64,000 bases of DNA from Streptomyces griseochromogenes (GTDB lineage: Bacteria; Actinomycetota; Actinomycetes; Streptomycetales; Streptomycetaceae), in contig NZ_CP016279.1 of NCBI RefSeq assembly GCF_001542625.1, forward strand, positions 4,278,001-4,342,000, in the 5' to 3' direction. This document shows, piece by piece, positions 1-9,482 of this stretch. A program made the translations under genes and the position numbers. Below the pieces are notes generated by a model that saw only the letters and a list, made by a program, of their open reading frames with translations, ran no database searches and had not been told where the DNA came from. Numbering within the stretch: position 1 is the first letter of the stretch; each line of letters begins with the position of its first letter.

Positions 1-77
1 CCCTTCCCTTCGGCTCGGGCATGGTTGACCCTGTCCTCGGCGTACCGATGCACGGTGGGTGGCGAGGGGAGTGGCGC

Positions 78-1139
78 GTGGGCGGACGCGAGGAGACGAC
101 CGTCGTGGTGACCGGCGGCAGCGGCTTCGTCGGCGGCCATCTCGTACGGCGGCTGCTGGAGCGAGGCTATCGGGTGCACACCACCGTGCGCAGCGCGGCG
201 AACGCGGCGAAGGTGCGGCCGCTGTGGGAGATGCAGGAGGCGTTCCCGGGCCGACTGACGCTGTTCGAGGCCGACTTGCTGAAGAGCGGCTCGTTCGACG
301 AGGCGGTCGGCGGCTGCTCGGTCGTCTTCCACGTGGCCTCGCCGTTCCTCATGCCGGAGCAGATCGTGGACGGCCGGCGGGACGTCGTGGACCCGGCGCT
401 GCTCGGCACCCGCGGCGTGCTTGCGTGCATCGAGCGGAACCCGCAGGTCACAACCCTGGTGTTCACCTCCACCGTGGGCGCCGTCTTCGGCGACTACGCG
501 GACGTCCTGGACATGGACGGCCAGGTGCTGTCCGAGCGGTACGTCAACACCACGAGCACGGTCGAGAACAACCCCTACCACTACGCCAAGACCGTCGCGG
601 AACGTGCGGTCCGCGACGCGGCGCAGGCGCAGGACCGCTGGCGCATGGTGTCCATCAACCCCGGCCTGATCCTCGGTCCTTCCCTCACCCCGGCGTCCGA
701 GTCCGGCAGCCTCTTCCTCCTCGACGAACTGTTCAAGGGCCGCTTCTGCTACGGCGCCCCCGACTTCAGCTTCACCACCGCGGACGTCCGCGACGTCGCC
801 GACGCGCACATCGCGGCCGCCGAGAACCCAGATGCCAAGGGCCGGTACATCGTGGCGGCCGAGACGATGACGTCGTTCCACGAGATGGCACGCATCATCC
901 GCACCCGCCACCCCTACGACCCGCGTCTGCCGCGCACCGCGCTCCCGCACTGGCCGGTACGCGTTCTGGGCCCCTCCTTCGGGCTCACCCAGGACTACAT
1001 CCGAGGGCACCTCGGGATCCGTTTCCGCGTCGACAACAGCCGCAGCGTCCACGAACTGGGCCTCACCTACCGTCCGGTGCGGGAGACCCTGCTGGACCAC
1101 TACGCGAGCTGGCGCGCACACCGGCGCCACCGGCGCTGA
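78..1139 (+). CDS. NAD(P)-dependent epimerase/dehydratase family (extended SDR)
   Basis: Extended short-chain dehydrogenase/reductase of 353 aa, close to 3-beta-hydroxysteroid dehydrogenase and dihydroflavonol reductase types; it probably reduces or oxidises a small hydroxy/keto substrate with NAD(P) in the cytoplasm. The Rossmann motif TGGSGFVGGHL lies at residues 12-22 and the catalytic YxxxK is YHYAK (Y167, K171). I chose the GTG at 78 because GGGGAG sits 6-7 nt upstream; an ATG further upstream (21) lacks such a site and adds a non-conserved tail. The gene converges with the NlpC/P60 gene, 28 bp apart. The substrate cannot be told from sequence. Confidence 0.85.
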   Translation: MGGREETTVVVTGGSGFVGGHLVRRLLERGYRVHTTVRSAANAAKVRPLWEMQEAFPGRLTLFEADLLKSGSFDEAVGGCSVVFHVASPFLMPEQIVDGRRDVVDPALLGTRGVLACIERNPQVTTLVFTSTVGAVFGDYADVLDMDGQVLSERYVNTTSTVENNPYHYAKTVAERAVRDAAQAQDRWRMVSINPGLILGPSLTPASESGSLFLLDELFKGRFCYGAPDFSFTTADVRDVADAHIAAAENPDAKGRYIVAAETMTSFHEMARIIRTRHPYDPRLPRTALPHWPVRVLGPSFGLTQDYIRGHLGIRFRVDNSRSVHELGLTYRPVRETLLDHYASWRAHRRHRR

Positions 1140-1167
1140 GACCGGGCACCGGCTCGGGCCTGGTCCG

Positions 1168-3072
1168 TCACGCGGGCCGTATCACCCGGTGGATCGCCGA
1201 CTCCCCGGCGCCGTAGATCGACTCCTCGCGTATGTACGAGCCCGGGCCCGGCGCATGGATCATCATGCCGTCACCGATGTGCAGGCCCACGTGCCGGTCG
1301 TCGTCGAAGAAGAGGACCAGATCGCCGGGTTCGAGGCCGGCGAGGGTGACCGGGGTGCCCGCGAGCGCCTGCTGGTGCGCCGCGCGGGGCAGCGTGACCC
1401 CGGCCGCCCTCCAGGCCGCCTGCGTGAGGCTGGAGCAGTCGTAGGAGTCCGGCCCGGTCGCCCCCCACACGCACGGCTTGCCGGTCTGAGCCCGCGCGAA
1501 GTCGATGGCCTTCGCGACCCGTGTGGAGCGGGTGGACCGGGGAGCGGTGGGCGCGGGTGGGAAGGCGGCGGAGCCGGCCGGCGGGTCGGTGGTGACAGGG
1601 GGGAAGGAGCCGGTGTGGGTCACGGGGGCGATGGAGCCCGTGTCGGTCATCGGGGCAGCGGCGATGTAGGCGAAGGAGCCTGTGTCGGTGAGTGGGTCGG
1701 TGAGTGGGTTGTTGACGAGAGGGGCGATGGAGCCCGTGTCGGTCATCGGGGCAGCGGTGATGTAGGCGAAGGAGCCTGTGTCGGTGAGTGGGCCGGTGAG
1801 TGGGCCGGTGAGTGGGTTGGTGAGTGGGTTGGTGAGTGGGTTGGTGACGAGAGGGGCGAAGGAGCCCGTGTCCGTCATAGGAGCGGCCGTCGTGAGCGGG
1901 GTCGCCGGGCTCGGGGCCGTCGGCACACCTGGCGCCGTCCACTGCGGCTGTTGCCACTGGCCGCTGCTGAGCGGATCCGGTAGTCCCAGGTCCGGCTGCC
2001 GCGGATCCAGCTGTCCCGGCTGCTGAAGCCCCGGCTGCCCCCACTGCTCGGTGCTCGGGTGGACCGCATGTCCCGCGGCGGGCTGGGGAGTCTGCTCGGC
2101 GACGGTGCCCCAGGCGCCCTGTGCGGGGGCGGTCATGAGGGGGGTGGCGAGTGAGGCGGTGTGACGGGACAGCAGTTCCTGGGCGATGGCCAGCTTGCGC
2201 CGGTTCCTGGCCTTGGAGTCCGCGAGGGACGGGCGCCCGGACACGGCGGGGGACGCGGGCAGCGCCCTGGGCTGCCGCGGCACGGCACCCTGGGCGGCAG
2301 GCAGCGCCGCGACGGGGAGTACGGACGTCTCGGCCGGACCGAGGCCGGCCGGCCCGGGCAGGCCGAGTCCGAGGGCGTCGGCCGCACCGGGGACGGCGAA
2401 TCCGGCTGTGCTCCGGGCACTTGGCGCGGCGGCGACCAGGCCGGTCGGGGCCGACAGCCCGAGGCCGAGGGATGCCGTGGTGTCAGGACCGTCGAGTCGG
2501 GGCGCGCTCCCGCCGGGCAGTTCCGGCATGCCCCCGATGGGCAACTCCGCGATGGCCCGCCCGCTGCGGCCGGGCAACTCCGGGAGCGGGGCGGCGAAGC
2601 CGGGCAGACCCGGGGCTCCCGCTTCCAGCGCGGCCCGAGGACGGCCGGTCAGGTCCGCGGCGGATCCACTCGTCAGCTCCGGCATCACGCGCCCGGCGGC
2701 CGGACGCGCCGACCCGGGGGCGAGCTCGGGCAGCCCCGGCTCCAGAGCCCCTCGGTCACCACCGGGCAGGGCACCGCCCGACCGGTCCCGAGGTCGGGCC
2801 GGGGCCGAGAAGCGGTCGGGCTGCCGGTCCTTGGGCAGTACGGCGGGGGCGCTGGGCCCCAGCTTGGCGCGCGCCGCGTCGAACCACGGCCGGGCCACCG
2901 CGTCGAGGGCCGGATCCGGGCGCCCGCCGCGTCTCTTGGCCAGCGGGACGCCTCTTCCTCGTGAGGCCAGGGACATGGCCCGCGTCGCGTTGTAGTTCCC
3001 CGTCTCGCTCTCGGCCCGGTCGTAGAGGGAGTCGATCCGCTGCCGAACCTCGTCGGGGTTCTCCGGCGCCAT
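1168..3072 (-). CDS. NlpC/P60-family peptidoglycan hydrolase with repeat-rich N-terminal region
   Basis: 634-aa protein whose last ~125 residues form an NlpC/P60 domain, a cysteine peptidase fold that cuts stem peptides of peptidoglycan. Catalytic Cys546 is in SYDCSSL and the His is H594 in RHVGLHIGDG. Residues 1-500 are low complexity, Pro/Ala/Gly-rich, with 4-residue repeats (NPLT/GPLT) and longer DTGSFAPL/DTGSIAPL repeats. The first residues (MAPENPDEVRQRIDSLYDRA) resemble the N-terminus of other Streptomyces NlpC proteins; I see no clear signal peptide, so the export route is open. The ATG at 3072 is preceded by AAGGAAGGAG. Upstream in-frame sequence to 3456 is unlikely to be coding. Confidence 0.85.
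   Translation of the reverse strand: MAPENPDEVRQRIDSLYDRAESETGNYNATRAMSLASRGRGVPLAKRRGGRPDPALDAVARPWFDAARAKLGPSAPAVLPKDRQPDRFSAPARPRDRSGGALPGGDRGALEPGLPELAPGSARPAAGRVMPELTSGSAADLTGRPRAALEAGAPGLPGFAAPLPELPGRSGRAIAELPIGGMPELPGGSAPRLDGPDTTASLGLGLSAPTGLVAAAPSARSTAGFAVPGAADALGLGLPGPAGLGPAETSVLPVAALPAAQGAVPRQPRALPASPAVSGRPSLADSKARNRRKLAIAQELLSRHTASLATPLMTAPAQGAWGTVAEQTPQPAAGHAVHPSTEQWGQPGLQQPGQLDPRQPDLGLPDPLSSGQWQQPQWTAPGVPTAPSPATPLTTAAPMTDTGSFAPLVTNPLTNPLTNPLTGPLTGPLTDTGSFAYITAAPMTDTGSIAPLVNNPLTDPLTDTGSFAYIAAAPMTDTGSIAPVTHTGSFPPVTTDPPAGSAAFPPAPTAPRSTRSTRVAKAIDFARAQTGKPCVWGATGPDSYDCSSLTQAAWRAAGVTLPRAAHQQALAGTPVTLAGLEPGDLVLFFDDDRHVGLHIGDGMMIHAPGPGSYIREESIYGAGESAIHRVIRPA
1625..1885. repeat. Tandem coding repeats inside the NlpC/P60 gene
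   Basis: Two near-identical copies of a 96-bp unit begin at about 1628 and 1724 (shared start GCGATGGAGCCCGTGTCGGT), with a partial third near 1857. Between them a 12-bp unit (GGTGAGTGGGNN) is repeated twice and then five or more times (about 1783-1846). On the minus strand these encode (N/G)PLT and DTGS(F/I)APL repeats. Such arrays expand and contract by slippage, so repeat number may vary between strains. Confidence 0.85.
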
Positions 3073-3419
3073 GGAAGACGTACTCCTTCCTTGCCCCGCG
3101 GGGCAGTCGGGCCGAATCCGGAGTCGGTCGAGCTCCGGCTCCGGACACCACGGCGGATGTGCTGGGCAGCCGGGCGGCCTGGCGGTCAACCTAACCAACT
3201 TGTGTCGCTCGTGTGAAGGTTGAAGCGTGGAATGTCCGATACGTATTTGTGATGTTCGCCGCGGTGTTCGAGGGGAAACGATAGATGCCCTTCCCTCGTG
3301 ACCACAGTTTTCTGTGAGATGCCTGAGAATCTGTGATTCGGTTGAACACAGACGCGCCATCATGCGTATCGGGCGGGGGAACTCCATGCCCGAACTCCGC
3401 TCCACGCAGGGGGACGACC
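3073..3419. promoter_or_regulatory. Divergent intergenic region with repeated CTGTG/CACAG elements
   Basis: This 347-bp gap separates the divergent NlpC and DUF1996 genes and is AT-richer than its neighbours. Between 3303 and 3352 CACAG and CTGTG recur in both orientations: CACAG-TTTT-CTGTG at 3303-3316 and TCTGTG-N11-CACAGA at 3330-3352. The second dyad could be an operator for the DUF1996 gene; the binding protein is unknown. No gene is seen here. Confidence 0.35.
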
Positions 3420-5489
3420 TTGATACGCAACCGGCGCAGACGCCCGACCGGCGCACGACGCGCGACCTTCGCCGCCGTCGCCCTGATGCTGGGCGGGGGC
3501 GGGCTCGTCGCCGCCAACGTCTACGCCTCGGCCAGCGAGGGAGGCTGGGGCGGGCAGTCCGGCCCCGAGGCGAGCGGACACCTCACGTCCACGGGCATGG
3601 CCACGATCGACTGCCCGGACGTCGGCAGCCGGCTGACGTCCGTGCCGGACCAGGCCCGCGCGGAGGTCGACCGCGAACTCGCCCAGCTGGACCAGCAGTC
3701 CGCCGGTGCCTACCAGCAGCTCCAGCAGTCGGCACAGGCCGTCCGGGAGAATCCGGGCGCCGCCGACGGCCCGATCATGAACCCGTTGAAGGAGCAGCGC
3801 GCGGCGACCATCGAGCGGATCGCCGTCGCCATCGACCGGGTGGGCGACCGGCCGGAAGGCCTGGAGTCCCTGGCCGCCTGCACCCTGCGCCCCGCACAGG
3901 AGGGCTCCGGCGGTGATCCGGGCAGCGGCGGCCAGGCCACCGCCGGCGCGAGCGAGAGCCCTCAACAAGGCGGCGGCCAGGGCCAGAACGGTGCCGGGCA
4001 GGCGGGCGCGGGCCAGGGCGGCAACGGGCCCGTCGTCTCGGACTACGCGGACATCACCTCCGTGCAGCCCAACGTGCCGAACCCGCCCCAGCAGGCCGAC
4101 GCCTCGCGCGGCACCTTCACCTCCGACTGCGGCGTCAACGCGAACGGCCTGTTCAACTCCGACAACGTGATCGTCGCCCCCGGCGTCTCCAACGGCGCCC
4201 ACCACTTCCACGACTACGTCGGCAACCAGTCCAACAACGCCTTCGCCAGCGACGAGGACCTGGCCGACGCCAAGACCAGCTGTGTGGACCAGGGTGACAA
4301 GTCGACGTACTACTGGCCGGTGCTGCGCCTGCAGAACGGCAAGCAGGAACGGGACGCCGGCTCTCCGGGCGGCGGCACCGAGGGCAACGCGGGCCAGATC
4401 GTCACGGCCAAGCAGGTGACGCTGACGTTCGTGGGCAGCCCGCGCGGCAAGGTCACCGCGATGCCGCGCCTGCTGCGCATCATCACCGGCGACGCCAAGG
4501 CGTTCGTCAACGGCCCCGGCAACGCCAACGCCTCCTGGAGCTGCACCGGGTTCGAGGACCGCCAGCTGAAGGACAAGTACCCGCTGTGCCCGTCCGGCAG
4601 CGACGTGGTGCGCACCTTCCGCTTCCAGAGCTGCTGGGACGGCCGCAACATCGACAGCGCCAACCACCGCACCCACGTGGCCTTCACCGCCCCCGACGGC
4701 TCCTGCCCCGCCGGCTTCCAGGCGATCCCGCAGCTGGTGCAGCGCATCGTCTACGACGTCGCCGCGCCGAGCATCCAGGACGGCGGGCGCACGGTGCCGC
4801 TGTTCGCGGTGGACTCCTTCCCGGAGCAGTTGCACAAGCCCGTCACCGACCACGGCGACTTCATCAACGTCTTCGACGAGGACCTGATGCGCGACATGGT
4901 CGACTGCATCAACTCCGGCCGGACCTGCGGACCCCGTGGCGGCGACGACTCCGGTGCCACCACCGCCCCGAGCACCGGCGGCGGCACCGGAGCGACGGCC
5001 GACCCGGGCACCGGCACGACCGCGGATCCCGGCGCGGGCGAAACGGCAGCTCCGGCACCCTCCACCGCCAACCCGGTGGAGCTGCCGAGGACCGACGCGA
5101 CGACCTCGCCCGCGAACACCACCAAGCACAGCAAGCCCGCCCGGCAGAGCAGGACGACCGAGCCTGCCGGGCCCGCCCGGCACGGCAAGACGTCCGAGCC
5201 GGCCGAGCCCGCTCGGCACGGCAAGTCCACCGAGCCCGCCAAGTCCGGCCAGGCCGGAGCCTCGTCCCGTGCGGCGGACTCCAGCGGGGGTGAGGTCGGC
5301 AAGCCCACGCAGTCCGCACCGCCCCAGAGCGCCGGAGCGGGTCGGACCCCCGCCGCGCAGACCGAGCCCCAGGCGGTGCAGGGCGGGCTCGCCGAGACCG
5401 GGGCCCACCTGTGGCCCGCGGCCATCGGCACACTGCTCGCCCTGTCAGGCCTGATCATGCTGGTGCGGGCCAAGCGCCTGCGCTACTGA
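3420..5489 (+). CDS. DUF1996 secreted protein with LAETG sortase signal
   Basis: 689-aa exported surface protein. An Arg-rich N-terminus followed by a hydrophobic stretch ([18 protein letters not shown]) is a signal peptide. The DUF1996 domain spans about residues 235-500 with its His-rich motif HHFHDYVG at H261-H264; its biochemical role is not established. A Pro/Thr/Ala-rich wall-spanning region follows (about 510-650). The C-terminus has LAETG at 657-661, a hydrophobic segment and the basic tail RAKRLRY, the layout recognised by class E sortases (LAXTG), so the protein is probably linked to peptidoglycan. The TTG at 3420 is preferred because GGGGGA lies about 6 nt upstream; an in-frame ATG at 3333 has no such site. 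Confidence 0.82.
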   Translation: MIRNRRRRPTGARRATFAAVALMLGGGGLVAANVYASASEGGWGGQSGPEASGHLTSTGMATIDCPDVGSRLTSVPDQARAEVDRELAQLDQQSAGAYQQLQQSAQAVRENPGAADGPIMNPLKEQRAATIERIAVAIDRVGDRPEGLESLAACTLRPAQEGSGGDPGSGGQATAGASESPQQGGGQGQNGAGQAGAGQGGNGPVVSDYADITSVQPNVPNPPQQADASRGTFTSDCGVNANGLFNSDNVIVAPGVSNGAHHFHDYVGNQSNNAFASDEDLADAKTSCVDQGDKSTYYWPVLRLQNGKQERDAGSPGGGTEGNAGQIVTAKQVTLTFVGSPRGKVTAMPRLLRIITGDAKAFVNGPGNANASWSCTGFEDRQLKDKYPLCPSGSDVVRTFRFQSCWDGRNIDSANHRTHVAFTAPDGSCPAGFQAIPQLVQRIVYDVAAPSIQDGGRTVPLFAVDSFPEQLHKPVTDHGDFINVFDEDLMRDMVDCINSGRTCGPRGGDDSGATTAPSTGGGTGATADPGTGTTADPGAGETAAPAPSTANPVELPRTDATTSPANTTKHSKPARQSRTTEPAGPARHGKTSEPAEPARHGKSTEPAKSGQAGASSRAADSSGGEVGKPTQSAPPQSAGAGRTPAAQTEPQAVQGGLAETGAHLWPAAIGTLLALSGLIMLVRAKRLRY

Positions 5490-5508
5490 CCGCTCGGCAC
5501 GGACGCAC

Positions 5509-5546
5509 GGACGGCGGCCCACCCTCCAGGGGTGCGGCCGCCGTCC
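5509..5546. terminator. Rho-independent-type hairpin between convergent genes
   Basis: GGACGGCGGCC (5509-5519) pairs with GGCCGCCGTCC (5536-5546); inside it CACCC pairs with GGGTG. It lies between the DUF1996 gene and the convergent lipoprotein gene and could serve both. As is common in Streptomyces there is no strong U-tract. Confidence 0.75.
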
Positions 5547-5578
5547 GCTTCCACCTGCCATCGGTCGGACGGCGTCCG

Positions 5579-6271
5579 TCACACGACCCGCAGGCTCCGC
5601 TTGGCGAGTTCGTACGCGGGCAGCATCGCCTCGTGCTCCTCGGTGTCCAGCCCGCCGAGGTGCAGCACCACCGGACCGTCGGGCGTGATGACGGCGAGGG
5701 CGCTCTCCTTCTTCGTCTCCTTCAGAAGCTTGCTCGTGTACAGGTACTCGACCTCCGCACCGGCAAGCCCGCCGCCCGTCGTGAAGGAGCGGTACTTCTC
5801 CTTGCTCACGTTGTCCTCGGCGACGACGAACTGCCGCAGCACAGCGCGCGCGTCGGTGCCTTGCGGCTTGCCGGTCCACACGCGCAGGAAGCCGATGGAG
5901 CCGGCCGGCTTGGCGTCGATCTCGCAGGCCATGGTCACCGGGCCCTGACGGAGGAAGGCGTCGGCGAACGCTCCGGTCAGGTCGCCGTCCGACCCGTCCG
6001 ACGCCTTGGACAGCTCCTTCTCGGCGTCGACCGCCTTGGCCTTCCAGCGCGGGGCGATGTCGAAGCTGACGGGCAGTTCGCAGGCCGTACCCGCGGCGCC
6101 GATCGTGCCCCCGCTCGTCGCCGCCGAACTCTTCGCCCCCGCGGCCCCGGCCGAAGGGCTCCCCGACGCCTTGGCCGCTTCGTCCGTCGACTGGGCGCAG
6201 CCGCCCAGCAGGGCCGCCAGCATTACCGCCTGGACCACTCTGCCCCGTACGGACCCCACTCTGACCTGCAC
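5579..6271 (-). CDS. Putative lipoprotein
   Basis: 230-aa exported lipoprotein. The signal sequence ends in the lipobox LLGGC near residues 21-25, so the mature protein is lipid-anchored outside the membrane. A Ser/Ala/Gly-rich linker is followed by a globular domain from about residue 60 with two Cys (TACELP and TMACEID) that may form a disulfide. I do not recognise a catalytic motif; the function is unknown. GTG at 6271 has GGGGAG 6 nt upstream. It converges with the DUF1996 gene and diverges from the flavodoxin-like gene. Confidence 0.8.
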   Translation of the reverse strand: MQVRVGSVRGRVVQAVMLAALLGGCAQSTDEAAKASGSPSAGAAGAKSSAATSGGTIGAAGTACELPVSFDIAPRWKAKAVDAEKELSKASDGSDGDLTGAFADAFLRQGPVTMACEIDAKPAGSIGFLRVWTGKPQGTDARAVLRQFVVAEDNVSKEKYRSFTTGGGLAGAEVEYLYTSKLLKETKKESALAVITPDGPVVLHLGGLDTEEHEAMLPAYELAKRSLRVV

Positions 6272-6435
6272 AATCGTCTCCCCTCCGACACAGCGCGGTC
6301 ACTGTAACCGAGGGCACCGACAGTGCGTACGCAATAAATAAGGGGCCGGCTGCCCGGCGGACCGGGGCCCGTGGCCACAACGCCGCGCAGGGCGCCGTTT
6401 GCGGGCGGCGGCACGGGCAGGGCAGGGTTCGGGAC

Positions 6436-6894
6436 GTGCCTACCTTGCTGATCGTGCACCACACCCCCTCGCCCCACTGCCAGACACTGTTCGAGGCCGT
6501 CGTCGCCGGTGCGACCACACCGGAGATCGAAGGCGTCCGCGTCGTGCGCAGGGCCGCGCTGTCCGCCACCGCCTCCGACGTCCTCGAAGCCGACGGCTAC
6601 CTCCTCGGCACCCCGGCGAACCTCGGCTACATGTCAGGCGCCCTCAAGCATTTCTTCGACCAGATCTACTACCCCTGCCTGGACGAGACGCGGGGCCGGC
6701 CGTTCGGCTACTACGTGCACGGCGGCAACGACGTCACGGGCGCCGTCCGTGCCGTCGAGGCCGTCACCACCGGTCTCGGCTGGCGCCGTACCGCCGAGGC
6801 GGTGACCGTCACCGGCGACCCGGGCAAGGGCGATGTCCAGGCGTGCTGGGAGCTGGGGGCGACGGTCGCGGCGGGGCTCATGGCCGACACGTGA
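6436..6894 (+). CDS. Flavodoxin-like / NAD(P)H-dependent oxidoreductase family protein
   Basis: 152-aa single-domain protein of the flavodoxin fold. The first strand plus phosphate loop reads LLIVHHTPSPHCQTL, and the conserved middle motif GTPANLGYMSGALKHFFDQ (about residues 58-76) is typical of WrbA-like and NADPH-dependent FMN reductases. It probably binds FMN and reduces quinones or flavins in the cytoplasm. The GTG at 6436 gives the full first beta strand. Downstream lies a 380-bp stretch, so it is probably monocistronic. Confidence 0.8.
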   Translation: MPTLLIVHHTPSPHCQTLFEAVVAGATTPEIEGVRVVRRAALSATASDVLEADGYLLGTPANLGYMSGALKHFFDQIYYPCLDETRGRPFGYYVHGGNDVTGAVRAVEAVTTGLGWRRTAEAVTVTGDPGKGDVQACWELGATVAAGLMADT

Positions 6895-7276
6895 GGGGCC
6901 TGACGGCGCCCGTCACCTTCACCTTGCGAGGGCCGCGCCGGCCGTGAGCCGCCGGCGGACGACGCGCCGCTCGGCCGACCAGGACGGTGTCGGGCAGCGG
7001 GGTCTGTAGGCCGTTCGGGTGTTCGGCGGGCGTGGGGATGGCGCACCCCCCGGGCAGGAGGAGCGGGCAAAGGCAGGGGGCATGGGCGGCGACCATGCGG
7101 GAGTCATATGCGGCCCGGGCCCGGGCACGCACGCGGACAGTGGGACCGGCGCACCTCCTCTACCTGGATGGATGAAGGTGCGGGTGTGCCGTCCCTGGCC
7201 GACGATGGAGCCAGACCGCGTCGCACGCGGGCGCGGTCGTACACCGCCGAACGTCGTCGAGCCGAGGGAGCGCCGG

Positions 7277-9445
7277 ATGCGAGCGGACGGCCACGCACCC
7301 GGACGGCCCGCGCAGGACGAGCAGAACGCCGGAGAGCCGCTGCGCCGGTGCGCACGGGATGTGGTGGAGGTGGCCGAGGACATCCGCGAGGTGTCCGCGC
7401 GCACCAGCGCCGCGCTGTTCGCGCCGTCCCTGACCGCCTCCGCGCGCCGCCGCCCCCGTACCGGTCTCGCCGCGCGGTGGGCACTGCTGCGGGCCCTGAC
7501 GGACAAGCGGGGCCTCGGCGGCCCGGCGATCACGGCTCCGAACGGCATGGGGCATGTGCTCGGCACGGCCGGGGAGATGCTGGGCCGGGCGAGCCTGGCC
7601 GCGCTGGTGGCCGTCACCTCGCTGCGGCTCAGGATCGCCGCCGTGCTGGTCGACCACCCCGAGTTCGAACGCGACCCGGGCATGCGCCGGCTGACGGCCG
7701 CCGTCACCGCCGACCGCGATCTGGACGCCGTACGGGCCCTGCGCACCCTGTTCAAGGACCAGGGCGCCCGGCGCGCACTGTCCGGGCTCGTGCCCCTGAT
7801 TCCCGAACTCCTCGCCATCCGCGCCCTGTTGGACGAGTACCCGCCGAACGAAGAGACCGGGCGGGCGCCGGCCACGGCCCGTGAGCCGTCCGCCTACCCG
7901 GTGCACGGCATCCGCGCCTCCCGCCTCGCGGCCATGGACGAGGGCGAGGGCGTCGCCGAGTCCGTCGACCTCGCCGAGCAGGAGAAGCAGACCATCGCCC
8001 TCGAGGGCTCCTTCCTCGGCTTCCTGCGCAACATCGAGACGCTGTCCGCCGACGGGCGGATCCTCGTGCAGAACGTGCGCGGCCCCGACGGCGTCGTCCG
8101 ATACGTCGTCCAGGCTCCCGGCACGGCACCCGGCCGCCCCCGCAACGACTCCGCGCAGGACATCGCCGGCGCCTGGCGCAACCTCTTCATGGCCGACTCG
8201 CCCCACACCCGCTCGATCCGGCTCGCCCTCGCGGACCACGGCATCCCGCGCGGCGCCGACCTCGCGCTGATCGGGCACGGCGAGGGCGGCATCGCACTGA
8301 TGAACCTCGCCCAGGACGAGGAGTTCTGCCGCGCCCACCGGATCACGCACGTGATCGCCGTCGGCTCCCCGGCCGGCGACGAGAAGCCCGCCGACCCCCG
8401 GACCTGGATCGCCCGCATCACCAACCAGCACGACATCCTGCCCGTCCTCGACGGCAGGAACACGGGCTCCGCCTTCGACCCGCACCCCAACCGGTACGAG
8501 GTGGAGTACACCGGACCCAGCCACGAGTTCCCGCTGTGCCACATGCTCCGCGCATACATCGAGCACCTGCGGAGCGTCATACCCGAGGCCCGTGAGGACG
8601 TCGACGAGGCGCTCGCCCTGTACCGCGGCCCGGTCGTGCGCACCCAGGCCTACCGGCTCAAGGACCGCGCCCACCCGCCCGAGGGCCACCCCTTCCTCAC
8701 CCTGCCCACCACCTCCGTGCCCACCACGACGGGCCCGGTCGAGGTGCCGGTGCGCTACTACGACTCCTCCGCCGCCCACCTGTGCTTCGCCGTCGACGCC
8801 GACACGGCGCGCGGCCTGCTCCCGGACGTCACCTGGATGGTGCCGAGCAGGCTCGGCCGCCGGGCACTGGCGGTGCTCTCCCTGTACGAACACCGCTGCT
8901 CCACGATCGGCCCCTACGCCGAGCTCGCGCTGTCGGTGCTGGTGGACGACCTGTGGCGGCCGCGCCCGTACGACTTCGCCGCCGATCTGCTGCGCCGCGT
9001 CGACCTGCGCCGCACCGGCCGCTACGTCCTCTCCCTCGCCGTGGGCAGCGAAGAGGCCCGCGTGGTCGCCCGGGAGATCTGGGGCCAGCCCGCGGTCCGC
9101 TCCTTTGTCCAGGCCGACCTGATGGGCCGTGACATCGGCTTCACGGCACCGGAACTGGGCTTCGCCGTCGAGGGCCGCCTCGGTCCCGGCATCCGCTGCC
9201 CCGAGGCGGACTGGGTGCTGTACGGGCGGCGCGGCAAGAGCACCGTACGCACACTGGTCCGGACCCACGGCAGGCTGCGGCTGCACACCGGAAGCGGGGT
9301 ACGGCTGCGCCTGCACACCCCCGCCGCCGAACCCATGGCGGGACAGCTGCGCCGCCTCGGCATCGAGGCCGCCCGGCCGCTGTTCGCGCTGTCCTGCCCG
9401 CAGTTCATGCTCCACCGCAGCGCCGGTGCCGCCCTGCCGCGCTGA
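7277..9445 (+). CDS. Two-domain protein: alpha/beta-hydrolase-like domain fused to acetoacetate-decarboxylase-like domain
   Basis: 722-aa protein. The first half has an alpha/beta-hydrolase-like core (about residues 190-440). Its nucleophile elbow, normally GxSxG, reads GHGEGG at 333-338, so the catalytic Ser is Gly335. A late segment SPAGDEKP and ITNQHDILPVLDG fits the Asp region of this fold. From about residue 490 an acetoacetate-decarboxylase-like domain begins (VPVRYYDSSAAHLCFAVD). Its normally Lys-containing motif (REx2GxPKK) reads REIWGQPAV at 599-607, so the Schiff-base Lys is missing. Both halves therefore look non-catalytic as classical enzymes and may bind ligands instead. The ATG at 7277 is preceded by GAGGGAG; the longer frame from 7019 has no support. 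Confidence 0.75.
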   Translation: MRADGHAPGRPAQDEQNAGEPLRRCARDVVEVAEDIREVSARTSAALFAPSLTASARRRPRTGLAARWALLRALTDKRGLGGPAITAPNGMGHVLGTAGEMLGRASLAALVAVTSLRLRIAAVLVDHPEFERDPGMRRLTAAVTADRDLDAVRALRTLFKDQGARRALSGLVPLIPELLAIRALLDEYPPNEETGRAPATAREPSAYPVHGIRASRLAAMDEGEGVAESVDLAEQEKQTIALEGSFLGFLRNIETLSADGRILVQNVRGPDGVVRYVVQAPGTAPGRPRNDSAQDIAGAWRNLFMADSPHTRSIRLALADHGIPRGADLALIGHGEGGIALMNLAQDEEFCRAHRITHVIAVGSPAGDEKPADPRTWIARITNQHDILPVLDGRNTGSAFDPHPNRYEVEYTGPSHEFPLCHMLRAYIEHLRSVIPEAREDVDEALALYRGPVVRTQAYRLKDRAHPPEGHPFLTLPTTSVPTTTGPVEVPVRYYDSSAAHLCFAVDADTARGLLPDVTWMVPSRLGRRALAVLSLYEHRCSTIGPYAELALSVLVDDLWRPRPYDFAADLLRRVDLRRTGRYVLSLAVGSEEARVVAREIWGQPAVRSFVQADLMGRDIGFTAPELGFAVEGRLGPGIRCPEADWVLYGRRGKSTVRTLVRTHGRLRLHTGSGVRLRLHTPAAEPMAGQLRRLGIEAARPLFALSCPQFMLHRSAGAALPR

Positions 9446-9482
9446 ACCCCCTTACGCGTTCCGGCAACTGGGAGCAGCCTTG

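Noticed and set aside
1139..1168. Terminator between the first two genes
   Set aside because: Only weak, interrupted complementarity around GGGCACCGGCTCGGGCC; not convincing as a hairpin.
1610..1885. CRISPR-like array
   Set aside because: The repeats are contiguous, in-frame and inside a coding region, with no unique spacers.
3360..5408. 682-aa open frame on the minus strand opposite the DUF1996 gene
   Set aside because: It is the antisense shadow of a gene with intact domains, signal peptide and sorting signal; its composition is Gly/Arg-rich with no motif.
7160..9415. 751-aa open frame on the minus strand
   Set aside because: Antisense shadow of the fusion protein; no ribosome-binding site or domain.
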